DNA of 64,000 nucleotides, from contig CM041776.1 in assembly GCA_023374045.1 (NCBI GenBank), forward strand, positions 124,401,733 to 124,465,732. Reading direction: 5' to 3'. The stretch comes from Limonium bicolor. Its lineage: Eukaryota > Streptophyta > Magnoliopsida > Caryophyllales > Plumbaginaceae. The notes beneath the pieces were generated by a model, which saw only the letters and a program-made list of their open reading frames with translations, was not told where the DNA came from and did not search any database. Positions within the stretch are counted from its first letter, which is position 1; each line of letters starts with the position of its first letter. The translations under genes were made by a program, and so were the position numbers. Below are positions 1-10,265 of the stretch, piece after piece.

Positions 1-377
1 ATCCCATGCATTCTACTGCATAACTTGCTAAAACATTCATCTTTCAAATGCATCGCTCAAAGTTTTCAAAGAATGATCGTTTTCAAACCACCGATAAGAA
101 GCATCGATTTTTCATTTTCTTCCTCATGTTCACAAATGGATGACTTTTCCGAGTCTAAAGGGTAACAAAAAAAAAGATTTTATTTCACACAAGTTTCTTT
201 TGAGAAAATGGTTCATGAAATAATTATTTCCCGACAATGGCATGCAAAGACTTGTATTTGTTTCCGAAATTTTGAACATGCCTTACCAAACCCCACAGCT
301 CATCCCAAGACATCCAAATAACCCCCAAAGCGGTTCCAAATCCATATCTTTTAAATTGTTGTCATTAACCCCAAATC

Positions 378-1574
378 AATACTGGGGGCAATCTGAGTTT
401 AGGTACGTCATCTTTCATCTTTCGTTTAAGCGTGTGAACTAGTCTCTAAGTGAAATTCACAAGAGTGTCTTGAGCGGAAAAACCATGAGTGAATGAGCGT
501 GTCATTTCTACACGACTCCGGTGAGACCACATTCAAAGGTGAGGTAAATGGCATAACTTCGACCGAAGGAGATAATTTGTAAATTTACTCTTAGATCTGC
601 GAAAAGTAACAAAGAATGGATACACAACTATCAGGAATGACGAAGCACCTAGGTACAGCACCACATAGCCAAAAGCTTGTAAACCCTGTTATTAAACCCT
701 AGGCACCCCCACTGAGCCTTTCATATATCCCTTTTCGATATTATGAGCTCCACAAAATAACCTAGCCAATGATGAATGTTCGACCCGGTGACCAAAGGAA
801 GCGAGGAGTCTGACTCTCAGATAACATTCTCATTAATCCAAAGAAGCAACGCCGCTATCAGCATGACGAAGTGATCCGCAAATGGTCCCAGAGTGACACA
901 GGATCTAAAGAGCTCACATCAAAATAGCTCTCGAAGCCCAAAGCCGGGAAACACAAGAACCCCGAAGGCAAAGTCAAGAAAGGATAAAACAAAAGGCAAA
1001 CCCGAAGTGCCTCGAAGAAATCCAAATGGCAAAAAGAGAAATGGTGTAAAGGACAACTTCAAAAGTCCAAGTCCAGAAGCTCGAAAACAACGTCAGCACA
1101 AGGCGGCTAGACGACTTCAAGACAAGGAAGATGAATCCGAGAGAAGACGCAAGTTGCAGCTTTGGTCACCCACTTAAGCTCCACATACCTCAAATATCCC
1201 TCCATGGTCCCGTTGTCCTTCATCACACCCCATGGCCACGTTATAAGCTTTAAAGACTTTCGACTTGATAGTTGTGTGTCTAATCACGTGAAAGTAACAG
1301 ATCAAATGCGTAAATCCATCAAATATCGAATTCAATGGTCTAGAAGTTGTGACCGTGAGCAGAAAACAAGTACAAGCATCAAACACGCTGAGTGTAGATT
1401 AGGAAGCACCACATCGAAACATAAGCCGTGACCCTGTGAGGACGAGACTCGTTCTCACGCTTAGTCAAAGAAAATACTGGGGGCAATCGATCGTTTCGAT
1501 CGATTGCCATGAATTCTAGCTCAGCTTGTCCTAAGGAAAAATACTGGGGGCAATTGTTAGTTCCAACAATTGCC
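378..1574 (+). repeat. Three dispersed AATACTGGGGGCAAT boxes, two forming perfect hairpins
   Basis: The box (A)ATACTGGGGGCAAT occurs at 378-392, about 1474-1487 and 1540-1554. The last two begin perfect hairpins: arms 1482-1493 (GGCAATCGATCG) and 1497-1508 with a TTT loop, and arms 1549-1558 (GGCAATTGTT) and 1565-1574 with a 6-base loop. Both hairpins end in ATTGCCATG. The outer bases are shared but the inner stem differs and remains fully paired. The G-run resembles the polypurine tract at 3541, so these may be old tract/LTR-border duplications. Confidence 0.6.
893..1177 (+). other. Lys/Arg/Ser/Pro-rich open frame, unrecognised
   Basis: A 94-codon open frame with strongly biased composition (Lys, Arg, Ser, Pro, Asn; hardly any hydrophobic residues). 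It has no motif I recognise. It lies in the non-coding 3' part of a Tat-like element where A-rich sequence would give such composition by chance. It could be an accidental frame; I would not annotate it as a gene without transcript or conservation evidence. Confidence 0.15.
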
Positions 1575-1912
1575 ATGTCAACACCAATTAAAACCCAAAG
1601 CTCGAGCATCACCATCCCACCACAGGCACACATAAGCCCTTACCACCACACACACACTCTCAAGCCCGTCATTGGCCTTACCTCCACAAAAACATCAGCC
1701 CCGTCATAACCCTGACCTCCATCCAAAATCACAACCCAATCCCAGGTCTGTCACAAATCCTGAACACCGGCAAAAGCCTTCAGCACCACAACAAACACCC
1801 CACACTTCCACCAATGACGTGTTCATTTTTTCAAGAAACAAATTGCAGATATAAAATTTTTAGTCAGGAAATGATCATTTCACTTTCCTTTTTCAGTAGA
1901 GTCTTTCTCAAG

Positions 1913-2105
1913 CATTGCCATGTTTGGCACAATTTTCAACAGTTCCTTGTTTTGGGCAAGCTTCCAACAAACACTCTAGTTGCATTTTACATAACACCTC
2001 AACATTGCCATGTTTGGCACCTTTTCCAACAAATTCCTATTTTGAACGAGTATCTTTCATATATTTTGATTGCATACATCTTATCATCATTGCCATGTTT
2101 GGCAC
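1913..2105 (+). repeat. Short repeat of about 88 bp, three copies (CATTGCCATGTTTGGCAC core)
   Basis: The 18-base core CATTGCCATGTTTGGCAC recurs at 1913, 2003 and 2088 with partly similar flanks containing TTTTCAACA or TTTTCCAACA. Period 85-90 bp. This is the first of several consecutive tandem families in the 3' region of the Tat-like element. Confidence 0.7.
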
Positions 2106-2161
2106 TCCAGTGATCAATTTTATCATTTGCACGAGACCATTATCCTCCTAACTTATTTTCA

Positions 2162-2345
2162 GTGCGAGACCCACCATCTTCATCAGTGCGAGACCCACCA
2201 TCTTCATCAGTACGAGGCCCATCATTTTCTTCAATGCGAGACCATGCATCTTCATCAGTGCGAGACCCATCACTTGCATCAGTGCGAGAGACCGAGCGTC
2301 ATCATCCAGTACGAGACCTAGTATCATCTTCAGTGCGAGACAAGT
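2162..2345 (+). repeat. Minisatellite of about 21 bp (GTGCGAGACCCACCATCTTCA)
   Basis: About eight head-to-tail degenerate units around the core GTGCGAGACCCA. The units are imperfect and vary in length (20-25 bp). The open frames that run through it in several registers are by-products of the repeat. Confidence 0.75.
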
Positions 2346-2370
2346 ACGAGACAGAGCGCGATCTAAGTTG

Positions 2371-2510
2371 GCGGGGCAGAGGCAATAAGTCCCCATCTTC
2401 ATGTCAACTTCTTGGGAGAAACAACTAGTGGGCAGTGGCAATAAGTCCCCTTGGTAATCTAGAAGTTATCCCAGCACCCCAGTTGGTGGGCAGAGGCAAT
2501 AAGTCCCCAT
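2371..2510 (+). repeat. Three-copy GGGCAGAGGCAATAAGTCCCC repeat
   Basis: The motif GGGCAGAGGCAATAAGTCCC (GGCAGTGGCAATAAGTCCCC in the middle copy) occurs near 2372, 2430 and 2485, about 57 bp apart. Each copy begins with GGG and ends with CCC and could form a small stem. Confidence 0.65.
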
Positions 2511-2660
2511 AGTATACCAACAAGGAGCATTGGAACGGGTTTCGGTCCCCAGAAGCATCCGAATGTCATTTTTATATCATCCATATCATTTGCATCACTT
2601 TCAACATGATCATTTGCATAAAGTTTACCTTGAATCCGTCCGTACGAAACTCCTCATCAT

Positions 2661-3050
2661 AGACCAGAGATATAGATTCTCACCCCGAAGATACAGATTC
2701 TTCAGAGATACAGATTCTCACCCGAAGATACAGATTCTTCAGAGATACAGATTCTCGCCCCGGAGATACAGATTCTTCAGAGATACAGATTCTCACCCCG
2801 AAGATACAGATTCTTCAGAGATACAGATTCTCACCCGATCAGAGATACAGATTCTCACCACGAAGATACAGATTCTTCAGAGATACAGATTCTCAGCCGA
2901 AGATACAGATTCTTTAGAGATACAGATTCTCACCCGATCAGAGATACAGATTCTCAGTTGAAGATACAGGTTCTTCAAAGATACAGATTCTTAGCCGAAG
3001 GTACAGACTCTTCAGAGATACAGATTCTCAGCCAAAGATTCAGATTCACC
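2661..3050 (+). repeat. Minisatellite with GATACAGATTCT core (17-19 bp units)
   Basis: About twenty copies of (A)GATACAGATTCT separated by short variable spacers (CACCCGA, TCAGA, CACCCCGA), giving a higher-order alternation of two spacer types. It grades at 3050-3095 into a short GAGCAGCAGAACTCAC repeat. It is not a CRISPR array: there are no unique spacers and units are adjacent. Confidence 0.85.
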
Positions 3051-3126
3051 AGAGCAGCAGAACTCACTAGAGCAGCAGAACTCACCCGAATAGAAGAACT
3101 CGACCCAACACAATTTTCAATCACTG

Positions 3127-3445
3127 ATAGGTAGTCAACGCCTCAGAATAGCTTGACATCATCTCATTCATTATAGGTAGTCAACGCCTCAGAATAGCTT
3201 GGCATCATCTCATTCATTATAGGTAGTCAACGCCTCAGAATAGCTTGGCATCATCTCATTCATTATAGGTAGTCAACGCCTAAGAATAGCTTGACATCAT
3301 CTCATTCATTATAGGTAGTCAACGCCTTAGAATAGCTTGACACTACTTCATTATTACCTTTAGGTGGTCGACGCCTTAGAACCGCTCGACACCTTTCCAC
3401 TTTGCTCATAGGTAGTCAGCGCCTTAGAATAGCTCGACGCAACTT
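3127..3445 (+). repeat. 46-bp tandem repeat, about seven copies
   Basis: The unit begins ATAGGTAGTCAACGCCTCAG and continues with AATAGCTTGACATCATCTCA. Five near-identical copies from 3127 are followed by two diverged ones near 3360 and 3408 (GGTGGTCGACGCC, GGTAGTCAGCGCC). It ends about 90 bp before the polypurine tract, the usual location of satellite-seeding repeats in Tat-lineage elements. Confidence 0.85.
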
Positions 3446-3534
3446 ATCGGATTGCACGTGTGGTCTTTTAAGATCCAAAATTTTGGGGTATCACTCAAGC
3501 ATCAACTAGCCTTTTTTTTCCATTACAAAGTCTA

Positions 3535-3551
3535 GTTGACGGGGGGCAATC
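3535..3551 (+). promoter_or_regulatory. Polypurine tract of the Tat-like element
   Basis: GTTGACGGGGGGCAATC lies immediately before TGTTATACCC, a typical plant LTR 5' end. The G-run is where plus-strand DNA synthesis is expected to be primed. This placement defines the left edge of the LTR at 3552. Confidence 0.7.
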
Positions 3552-4042
3552 TGTTATACCCAAAATTTCAACCCCCCAGAAGAGAGTCTCTACTAATAGG
3601 CTAGTAGCGAGGGTTCCCAGTTCGATCGGCACATTTCAGAGTACTAGGGACAGCTTAGTCATCTCCAGGGGCATTTTCGTAATTTTTCAAGGCTCCTAAG
3701 CCCCTATAGGCTTTCTCTCTCATCCAAATAAGGGTCAAATCAATTCAAAATGCTGTGAAATTTTAACCCATGATAGAGGATGACATTTTAAGCATAATGG
3801 CGTTGGAATTTTGATTTTTCAAATTTCCAATAATTTTCTAGTAATTTCTGATTGAATCTGACGAGAAATTGAATTTAAAAATATTCCAATATCCAAAAAA
3901 TTCGATTCCACTTTAGAAAAATCAGAAATATCATCCTTTACCCATGTGTGAAATTTCATAATCAAATTCCTTTTGGAAGCCCTTGAGCTAAAACGTCGGT
4001 AAATCTCGGTTTTTACCGGATTTTTCTATCTTTAAAGAGGCC

Positions 4043-4049
4043 TATATAA
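4043..4049 (+). promoter_or_regulatory. TATA box in the Tat-like LTR
   Basis: TATATAA within GGCCTATATAAGG, about 490 bp into the LTR, followed 30-40 bp later by a region consistent with a start site and then a CT-rich leader (CTCTCTCTCTC at about 4113). This is the only good TATA box in this LTR. Confidence 0.55.
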
Positions 4050-4624
4050 GGAACCTTATCCCATGATCAAAGAAGAACCTCAAGAACCCTAGACTCTCAA
4101 AGAAGGCAGCCGTCTCTCTCTCTCCACGTTTTGAACCCCAGAGCCACGATCAAACACCGAAATCTCACCAAAATCAACACCAAAACACATTTTTCAACTC
4201 CCACAACATCATCCATCATCAAACCCCCCACCAAAACAGCACCAAAACGTGAAGAATATCAAGAACAACAAGGAGTCAGAAGCTGGGTTCGAAGTTCTTC
4301 TGGATCCGCCATCAACGAGGCCTCCGAAGAATCCCGACGTGAAGAATCCTCCTAAATTCGAAGGTAAAACAGGTTGCAATTCTACTTTTCTAACTCTCCA
4401 CGACCTTATTAACTCTCTGTCAAATTTTGGGTTCAAACTAACCTTTTACGCTTCTGTATTGCTAATTACTTTTGTTTCTGCCTTGTTACTTGTTCGCCAA
4501 GTTTCGTACATAATTCGACTTCAAACTGCAATCTTTCAATTACTAACGAATTGTACACCTTTCAGGCTACACGTGCATAAATTTTGAGCCGAAAACACCT
4601 TCAGGAACCACCATAAAACCCCTG

Positions 4625-4885
4625 TCCGTGGGTGGTCCGGGATCCCGGACCTATGGTCCGGGACCACGGACGGGTTGTCCATGGCCACGGACACCCACGG
4701 ACGGCGGCGGGATTTTAAAATTTTAAAAATTTAGGTTTTGTTAAACTATGTCCGGGCCTACGGACATCCTGTCCGTGGCCCCGGACTTTTCAAATTTTGT
4801 TTTCTGTTTAATTCGACTTTTATTTTCACATAGATTAACTAGGGTCCGTGGTTACGGACATTAGGTCCGTGGCTACGGACGGAAA
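4625..4885. repeat. GC-rich palindromic cluster (GTCCGTGG / CCACGGAC)
   Basis: A run of GTCCG(T/G)GG and its complement CCACGGAC/CCCGGAC in both orientations, for example GGTCCGGGATCCCGGACC at 4635-4652. Some ten elements lie within 260 bp of otherwise AT-rich LTR. Adjacent inverted copies can pair into several alternative hairpins in the transcribed leader. It parallels, with a different sequence, the GACCGACC clusters in the chromovirus LTRs of this window. Confidence 0.7.
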
Positions 4886-5151
4886 CAAAATTTGACCTAA
4901 TTCTGCCTCCGAAACCCTAGTTTAGGTAATTTCAACTTTCACTTTTATTTTCAGTCAAAAAATGCTAAAAAACAAAAAAAACAGAAGCTCGCGCACTTAG
5001 CTTAAAACGACTCGTAATAAGCCGTAATAAACTAAGTAGAGGAAAAACGACTTCTAGGGGTAATGAAAGTAATTGAACCCTAATTAAGTCGAATATCAAG
5101 CCCCCGAACCCGAACTCTACCTTTCCTAATTTACCCTAGGTAAAAATTAGG

Positions 5152-5545
5152 TGGCGACTCACAATAGGTTCCAGTGAGCTAGCATAGGATTTAATAATTA
5201 TTGTTATATGACATAGTTATTAACCTTAGGTTATAAGTGGACCTAAAACCCGACTAGATCCCAATCAACTTCATCAACATAGGATAGGGTTTAAAATCGA
5301 GGCTCACAACCGCATCTCATATAGGCGTGCTCCCAAGAATTTAATGTTACACTAATGTATGTACATTCGTATCCTCGCAATTTTCTATGTTCCGTATGAA
5401 TTATAAAATTCTTTTTCGTTCTAATCATTTGACTGTATAAACACATAGTACTTATACACCTATGTATACTTAACCATATAGTTCCTAATATTAACCCTTA
5501 TGTATATATAGATCCATATAATCAGCACCGGCCTTAATACTTACA
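5152..5545. other. Interval with no recognised feature after a TGGCGACTC box
   Basis: TGGCGACTC at 5152-5160 matches the first nine bases of the Tat-type primer site seen at 13600, but the next bases do not. The remaining sequence to 5545 is AT-rich; I see no coding frame, repeat or RNA gene in it. Confidence 0.4.
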
Positions 5546-5819
5546 GTAACACCCCTACTCCTAATCACATAATAATCGGCATCACGTACTTAATTAAAGA
5601 CGGCTCGCAGCGGAAATTAAATCTATCTACTAATCTGGGTGTCACACGCCGTTACTCACCCATGTGAGTAATGAAGCAAACACTTATCACAATACTAGGA
5701 TTGATAACCGCTATGATGAGATATTCTACTACTAACCTACACATACTAAATCCATAAACTGCCAACGTAGAACAGTGAGCATCTAAAACATTCCCGATAC
5801 TTACATCGAAGTATACAAT
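5546..5819 (-). mobile_element. Old inverted fragment of a Tekay-type LTR 3' end
   Basis: GTAACACCCCTACT...AATCAC at 5546-5568, GCAGCGGAAA near 5607 and CGCCGTTACTCACCCATGTG near 5648 are, in the same order, diverged complements of the 3' end of the E LTR (for example 27795-27936). It is a minus-strand LTR remnant, more decayed than the M LTR that begins immediately after it. Confidence 0.6.
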
Positions 5820-6674
5820 TGTAACACCCCATCTCATAAATCCATTCTCAACTCATAAACCTCAAACCAATTATATTAACAACACAACGTAATTCTTACA
5901 ACAATTAGTGTTACCGCCGTCAGTCACCCACGTGACTAACTAGGCTTACTAAATACTCCAAGATCTAGCTACGTTCTGATGGACCCGAATATACCAAACA
6001 TTAGTATACTAAAACCTTAACCAAATACATGTTCTTAATCCAAGCATCTCATATCCTAATACATCGTACTAACACCTCATCCATTTACTGAACGAGTGTA
6101 CATGCACAACTCGTATAACAAAAGAAACAACCGAAGACTACTACCCGATACTCTCGACATCTATTCACTCAAAACATCGATCATCTCAGACCGTTTGTCT
6201 GTATGTCATTAATTTAAACATCAGCCCCGAGGGGGTCAGCACTTTGCTGGTATGATTCTCTTATAGCCCCCAAGCTAACGGGGCTACGACGATAATTGTC
6301 GATAGTATGAAGTTGATTAGATGTATAACATAAATAAAAGTGCAATAAACAACAAGCCACATATGAGCAATCAGAGTTCAAACACTATGAACGACTTAAA
6401 AGCGTTCCCTTAGTAAGTGAGTTAGTCTTTTAACTCCTTAAATTATGATACCTCTTAATCTCAGTCCATTCTTATCTTACCTTAATCTTAATCCTTATCT
6501 CAGTCTCAATGTACCAACCGTTCTTTAATTAGAATTGGTTGTACTTTATCTCAAATCGTATCTTAAATCTTATCTCAGATTTTATCTCAATTAAGACAGC
6601 CGTTCTTTAATTAGAATAGTTGTTCCTTAATTCATTTTTTATCTTGTCGGGTCAAGGTAACCCTATCCAATGAG
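5820..6674 (-). mobile_element. Minus-strand M-family LTR, unit 1, left part (interrupted)
   Basis: It begins TGTAACACCCCATC, the complement of an LTR 3' end, and is collinear with 31753-32592 and 44084-44930. It is interrupted at 6674 by the 13.6-kb Tat-like element and resumes at 20255. Homology to the E LTR 3' end (for example ACCCACGTG with TAACTAGGCA) shows that M and E are related chromovirus families. Confidence 0.85.
6670..6674. repeat. Target-site duplication ATGAG, left copy
   Basis: ATGAG immediately before the LTR start TGTAGACACC. The same five bases follow the other end at 20250-20254. The empty site in the unit 2 copy of the same M LTR reads ACGAG (32588-32592), confirming an insertion into pre-existing sequence. 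Confidence 0.9.
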
Positions 6675-7440
6675 TGTAGACACCAAATATTCTCACCCCA
6701 TAATGTAAATTCCAAAATAGTAAATAAAATATGAGGGTCATCGCCTTTCTTTTCAAAACTCATTCTTGTGCATACCAAAATGAAACCATCATTTTATAGT
6801 CCTTTTCAAAGCATTTCATAAAAACATGATTTTGCGAAAATGAATTTCCAACAATAATGCGGTTCTACACCTGTCCCTTTTGTTTTATTCACTAATCTTA
6901 TTATTGCTTATTTGTTTAATTTTTATGTTATCTTTTATCTTCAGTTTGTTTCGTATTTATTGCTATTTTATAGTCCTCTAGCATTTACTTTTTATCATCA
7001 TCATTTTCATTGTTATCCATATCATTTTATACACTTTTTCACTATTTTTTCCAATATTACTTCATTTTGTTGTTTATTTGATTAAACTTCATCTTATTTC
7101 ATTTTATTTTTATTACTCGTTCATTCCATCATATTTACCATCACTTGTACATATCTAATTCAATTTCCTTTTTTATGACATTCACTTGTATATTATCATA
7201 GTAGTACTACTTCATTATTCATGTACTTATTGTTATTTTAATTCATTTGTTTAAATACTTAATGATGTTTTTGTTTTTATCTACATTCCATTATTTCATG
7301 ACTATTCAAAAAAGAAAAAAACAACTCATTTTACTAATTTAAACTCTTTCACCTTCCTGTATATTCCATTTAAAACATTAACGCTTTAGAAACGTCATCT
7401 GATTCGAATAGTAGTTTATTTCTTGCATGTATAAATTAAA

Positions 7441-7513
7441 TTCTGGTATGGCTCACCTGGTTAGAGTGTTTACTTGGGAACCCATAGATCTTGTGTTCAA
7501 ATCCTACCATGGA
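7441..7513 (+). other. tRNA-like segment, possible SINE head
   Basis: GGCTCACCTGGTTAGAGTG resembles a pol III A box/D arm, and GTTCAAATCC (7495-7504) resembles a B box, about 35 bp apart. TGGTA and TACCA at the ends can pair as part of an acceptor stem. The T stem is mispaired and the anticodon arm is poor, so it is not a working tRNA gene. A tRNA-derived SINE or tRNA relic within the LTR is the likeliest reading. I could not fix a 3' end or a target duplication. Confidence 0.45.
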
Positions 7514-7787
7514 TGATATTCTCTTTTATTTTCTTCTAGTTCAGGTTAGAGTTCTATTACGCATCCTCGCGTAAGTATACCGAATTCTATCCTAGTACTA
7601 CTGGTTGATGTCCTTGGAGACGGAGCTGCAGACCGGGGTTTGAAACTCAACTTTTGACAGTTTTGTTTTTCTTCTTTTTTGCTACTTACCCTCATCTGAT
7701 CTAAACGCGGCCCATGCCTGTGATAACCCAAATCAGATGCGGCCCAACAAGCAGCCCCATTCCTAAGACCTAGTTTAGCAAATAAAA

Positions 7788-7850
7788 AACCCTAGCTTGA
7801 TATCTGTCTCCAAATCCTGCATTATAAACAATCCCCAAAACCCTAGAGTA
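7788..7850 (+). promoter_or_regulatory. Candidate core promoter with two telo boxes and TATA-like motif
   Basis: AAACCCTAG occurs at about 7789 and 7840, flanking CATTATAAACAATCC (TATA-like). Telo boxes (AAACCCTA) are common in promoters of plant translation-related genes. A pyrimidine-rich leader follows to about 8000. It may be the promoter of this LTR, or host promoter sequence captured by it. Confidence 0.4.
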
Positions 7851-10265
7851 ACGACACGATTTTACCATCCAACCTACACTATACTCCCAGATCTTTCCAT
7901 TCTCTACGTTTGTCTCCTTCGGCCATAGAACCTTCGAACGTCACTGTTCTTTTCCTTCCTCCCATGCTTTGCACCCAGAAATTCAAACGAAGCCAAAACC
8001 CATGCCCGACTTCCCTTCTTCCATCCGTAAGATTCATTACCGTCACAGCAGAACTCCAAAAATCCTTCCTCGATTCATTGCTCACCCCCTTCATCATCCA
8101 TGAGTAGTGTAAGAGACCATTCTTTTGTCGAAATCAAGTTCGACCCTTTTTCTCCTCTGTTTTTTTTAATCTCTTTTCTTGCTGCTCTTTGCCAGAGGAA
8201 GCCGATGAAGGCGGACGGTTTTGTAAAATGACTTCATCAGGTTTGCTCGATGCTTGTGTTGTGGGTGACTCACGCTTTCAATTCGTCCTTGTTCTTTTAT
8301 CAAACTACTTCACACTGTCAAACATTACTTCAATTCCTAAACGAGCGTTGAAGGGTGTTGTTTCTCCTTTCATATTCCTTTCTGTCGCGTTGCATATGAG
8401 ATTTTCTCAGTTTCTTTTCCTTTCCATACTTATTTCTCATTCCCGCATCGAGATTTTGTCGATGGTTTCCCCGCTCTCCATCCCGTTTCCACATATTTTG
8501 TCATAGCCGCCAACCAGTCGAATACCAGCCCCCCAACATGGGTTCATGGGTTCAAGATGGTTGGTGTACATTTCTGTATCGGTCATTCTTTGTTCATATT
8601 TTGTTGTAATTGATAGTATATAATGGTGGCGGACTGGTCTATCTTCAGTCACGAAAAGCTTCATGTATTTATTCCAACTGGTGATTACGTTGTTGATTTT
8701 CTTCTGCTCTCGTGTTTGCGCCCAAGCCGCGATGGATTCAGAATATTTCATGTAGATTCCTCATTCATATCTATACTGATGACTGAGTGTTTCTGTTACT
8801 GATTTTTTTTTCGTTGGTGGAGATTTTGATTTCTCCCCTTGTAACTCATTTCTGTTCGAATTTAACTGGGTCTTGATCATGACCATCCGATACATGTTTA
8901 GCCTCTCCATGTTCAGATCCCTGTGTGACTACTCTCGAAGGAAGCTCCACCTAACAGAACCAGCACAGACCCACTATGCTCTCTGTTTAAACTCATTCCC
9001 AAATAATGTCGGTTCCCTTTACATTTCATTCCGTATAATTGAGTATCATTACAACTGATCTTCATTCTTTCTTATGTTTCATGTCTAAGCATTTGCAGGA
9101 AATAACCATTCTCGGTTTCGGTATTTCATATCTACCCTTCACTACTTATGAACTCTGAGCTCAGGATGTACATGTGTGGAATGTATATGTATAAATCATT
9201 GTCTGTGCTCACTGTATTCGGATATCATTACGAGAGTTTTTTTTAGTTTGTTGTCCTCGATTCTTCCCCTTTTGTACAGATCTGTATAATGTTTTTCTCT
9301 GCTGTGAAAGTAGAGGTTTAAAAAGAGTGGCAAATCATGCGGGGAATCCTCAATTGGTTAGGTTAGAACTTTTCTATAAAACCGAAGGGTGTGAGGTATA
9401 ATCAGAAGAACTTTGACTAGATTGGAATACATAGGCTTTTGCATATTCTTTGAGTTATTAGCTGTCTGAAAAATTTGTGGAGTGATTAACTGTTAGATAC
9501 GAAATTCGATTACACCCTTGCGGTTAGCTCATGATTGATTAAAGAGGAAGAAACCAACTACTAACCTGGGAATAGAATAAGCATCTTACTGTTAAGGATT
9601 CATGACAAATAAAAGGAGTTACTGATTAGTTTAATCTGCTATGCCATGTCTATACAATCTAGTCTACTTCCAACTGATTTTTCTCTATTGCTCCGGATTG
9701 TGGGGTCGACTTCTGAGGTGTTGGACAATCGTACCCGATATTGATCAGCTTTGTTGATTTGTGAATTGTTTATTCATTTGTTTAGATTGATGGGTGAAGG
9801 CTCTAGTTAGTCATCTGCTTGGCGTGTAAACTGTGTTGTTCTGAGCACCACTCTATCCCCAGCGTATTGATATCTGGTTTAGATATGGTGTTGATTCCAA
9901 TTTTCTCGTCCCCTATGCTATCTGATGGATTTGGATTATTATTTACTGACTGTTTTCACTTTCTTTTTTTGTTGGGGAACCGAGGAGTATGACTTGGATT
10001 TTCTTGACTTGGGGTTCGACCCTAGATTGCGCAAGGTGACCACGCTGGTGAATTTGGGGTTCAACACCTCCTCATGGGTTTGGAAACCTTGTTGGTCAGC
10101 TTCTCTAGATTAATAGTTACCGATCTATTATTACCTTGCCTCCTGTGCCTTGATAAATGATTTGGAAACAATGTTGAATCCATCATCGCTTGGACTTTGC
10201 TTTCTGGTTTTGTCTGATCTGTATGGGGCGGTGGTCAAGTGCGCCTTTGTTTTTTTTAGATTTCT

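Larger units (their letters stand above)
1..3534 (+). mobile_element. 3' internal region of a Tat/Ogre-like LTR retrotransposon (partial)
   Basis: Non-coding sequence running into a polypurine tract and an LTR on its right, so I read it as the 3' end of the internal region of a plus-strand element whose 5' part lies outside the window. No gag or pol domain is recognisable. The first 900 bases are AT-rich with no feature I recognise apart from an early copy of a G-rich box (378-392). From about 1480 onward it is a succession of short hairpins and tandem-repeat families, listed separately. Known of the lineage: Tat-type elements carry hypervariable, satellite-like tandem repeats between pol and the polypurine tract. 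The assignment rests on that arrangement and on the polypurine tract/LTR, not on protein similarity. Confidence 0.6.
3552..5151 (+). mobile_element. LTR of a Tat/Ogre-like retrotransposon
   Basis: It starts TGTTATACCCAAAATTTC directly after the polypurine tract. A TATA box lies at 4043-4049, followed by a CT-rich probable transcription start region near 4075-4130. A palindromic GTCCG-type cluster follows at 4625-4885. The right edge is not certain. I place it at about 5151 because TGGCGACTC, the beginning of a Tat-type primer-binding site, follows; no clean terminal CA is visible there. The LTR would be about 1.6 kb. No second LTR copy is in the window. Confidence 0.55.

Noticed and set aside
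242..442. Small open frames at 242-442, 1162-1431 and 1379-1633
   Set aside because: Short frames without motifs in non-coding, repeat-rich retrotransposon sequence.
2661..3050. CRISPR-like regular repeats
   Set aside because: Units are adjacent and degenerate without unique spacers, in a plant retrotransposon; a minisatellite.
7441..7513. Functional tRNA gene
   Set aside because: A and B boxes are recognisable, but the T stem and anticodon arm do not pair properly.
7910..8107. Open frame MSPSAIEPSN... after the telo-box promoter
   Set aside because: Short, no domain, opposite strand equally open, absent from the 3' LTR; could be leader sequence.
9925..10113. Open frame with EEYDLDFLDLGFDP, repeated at 17119-17301
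   Set aside because: Shared only because both are LTR copies; no family recognised; could be a captured exon but cannot be supported as a gene.
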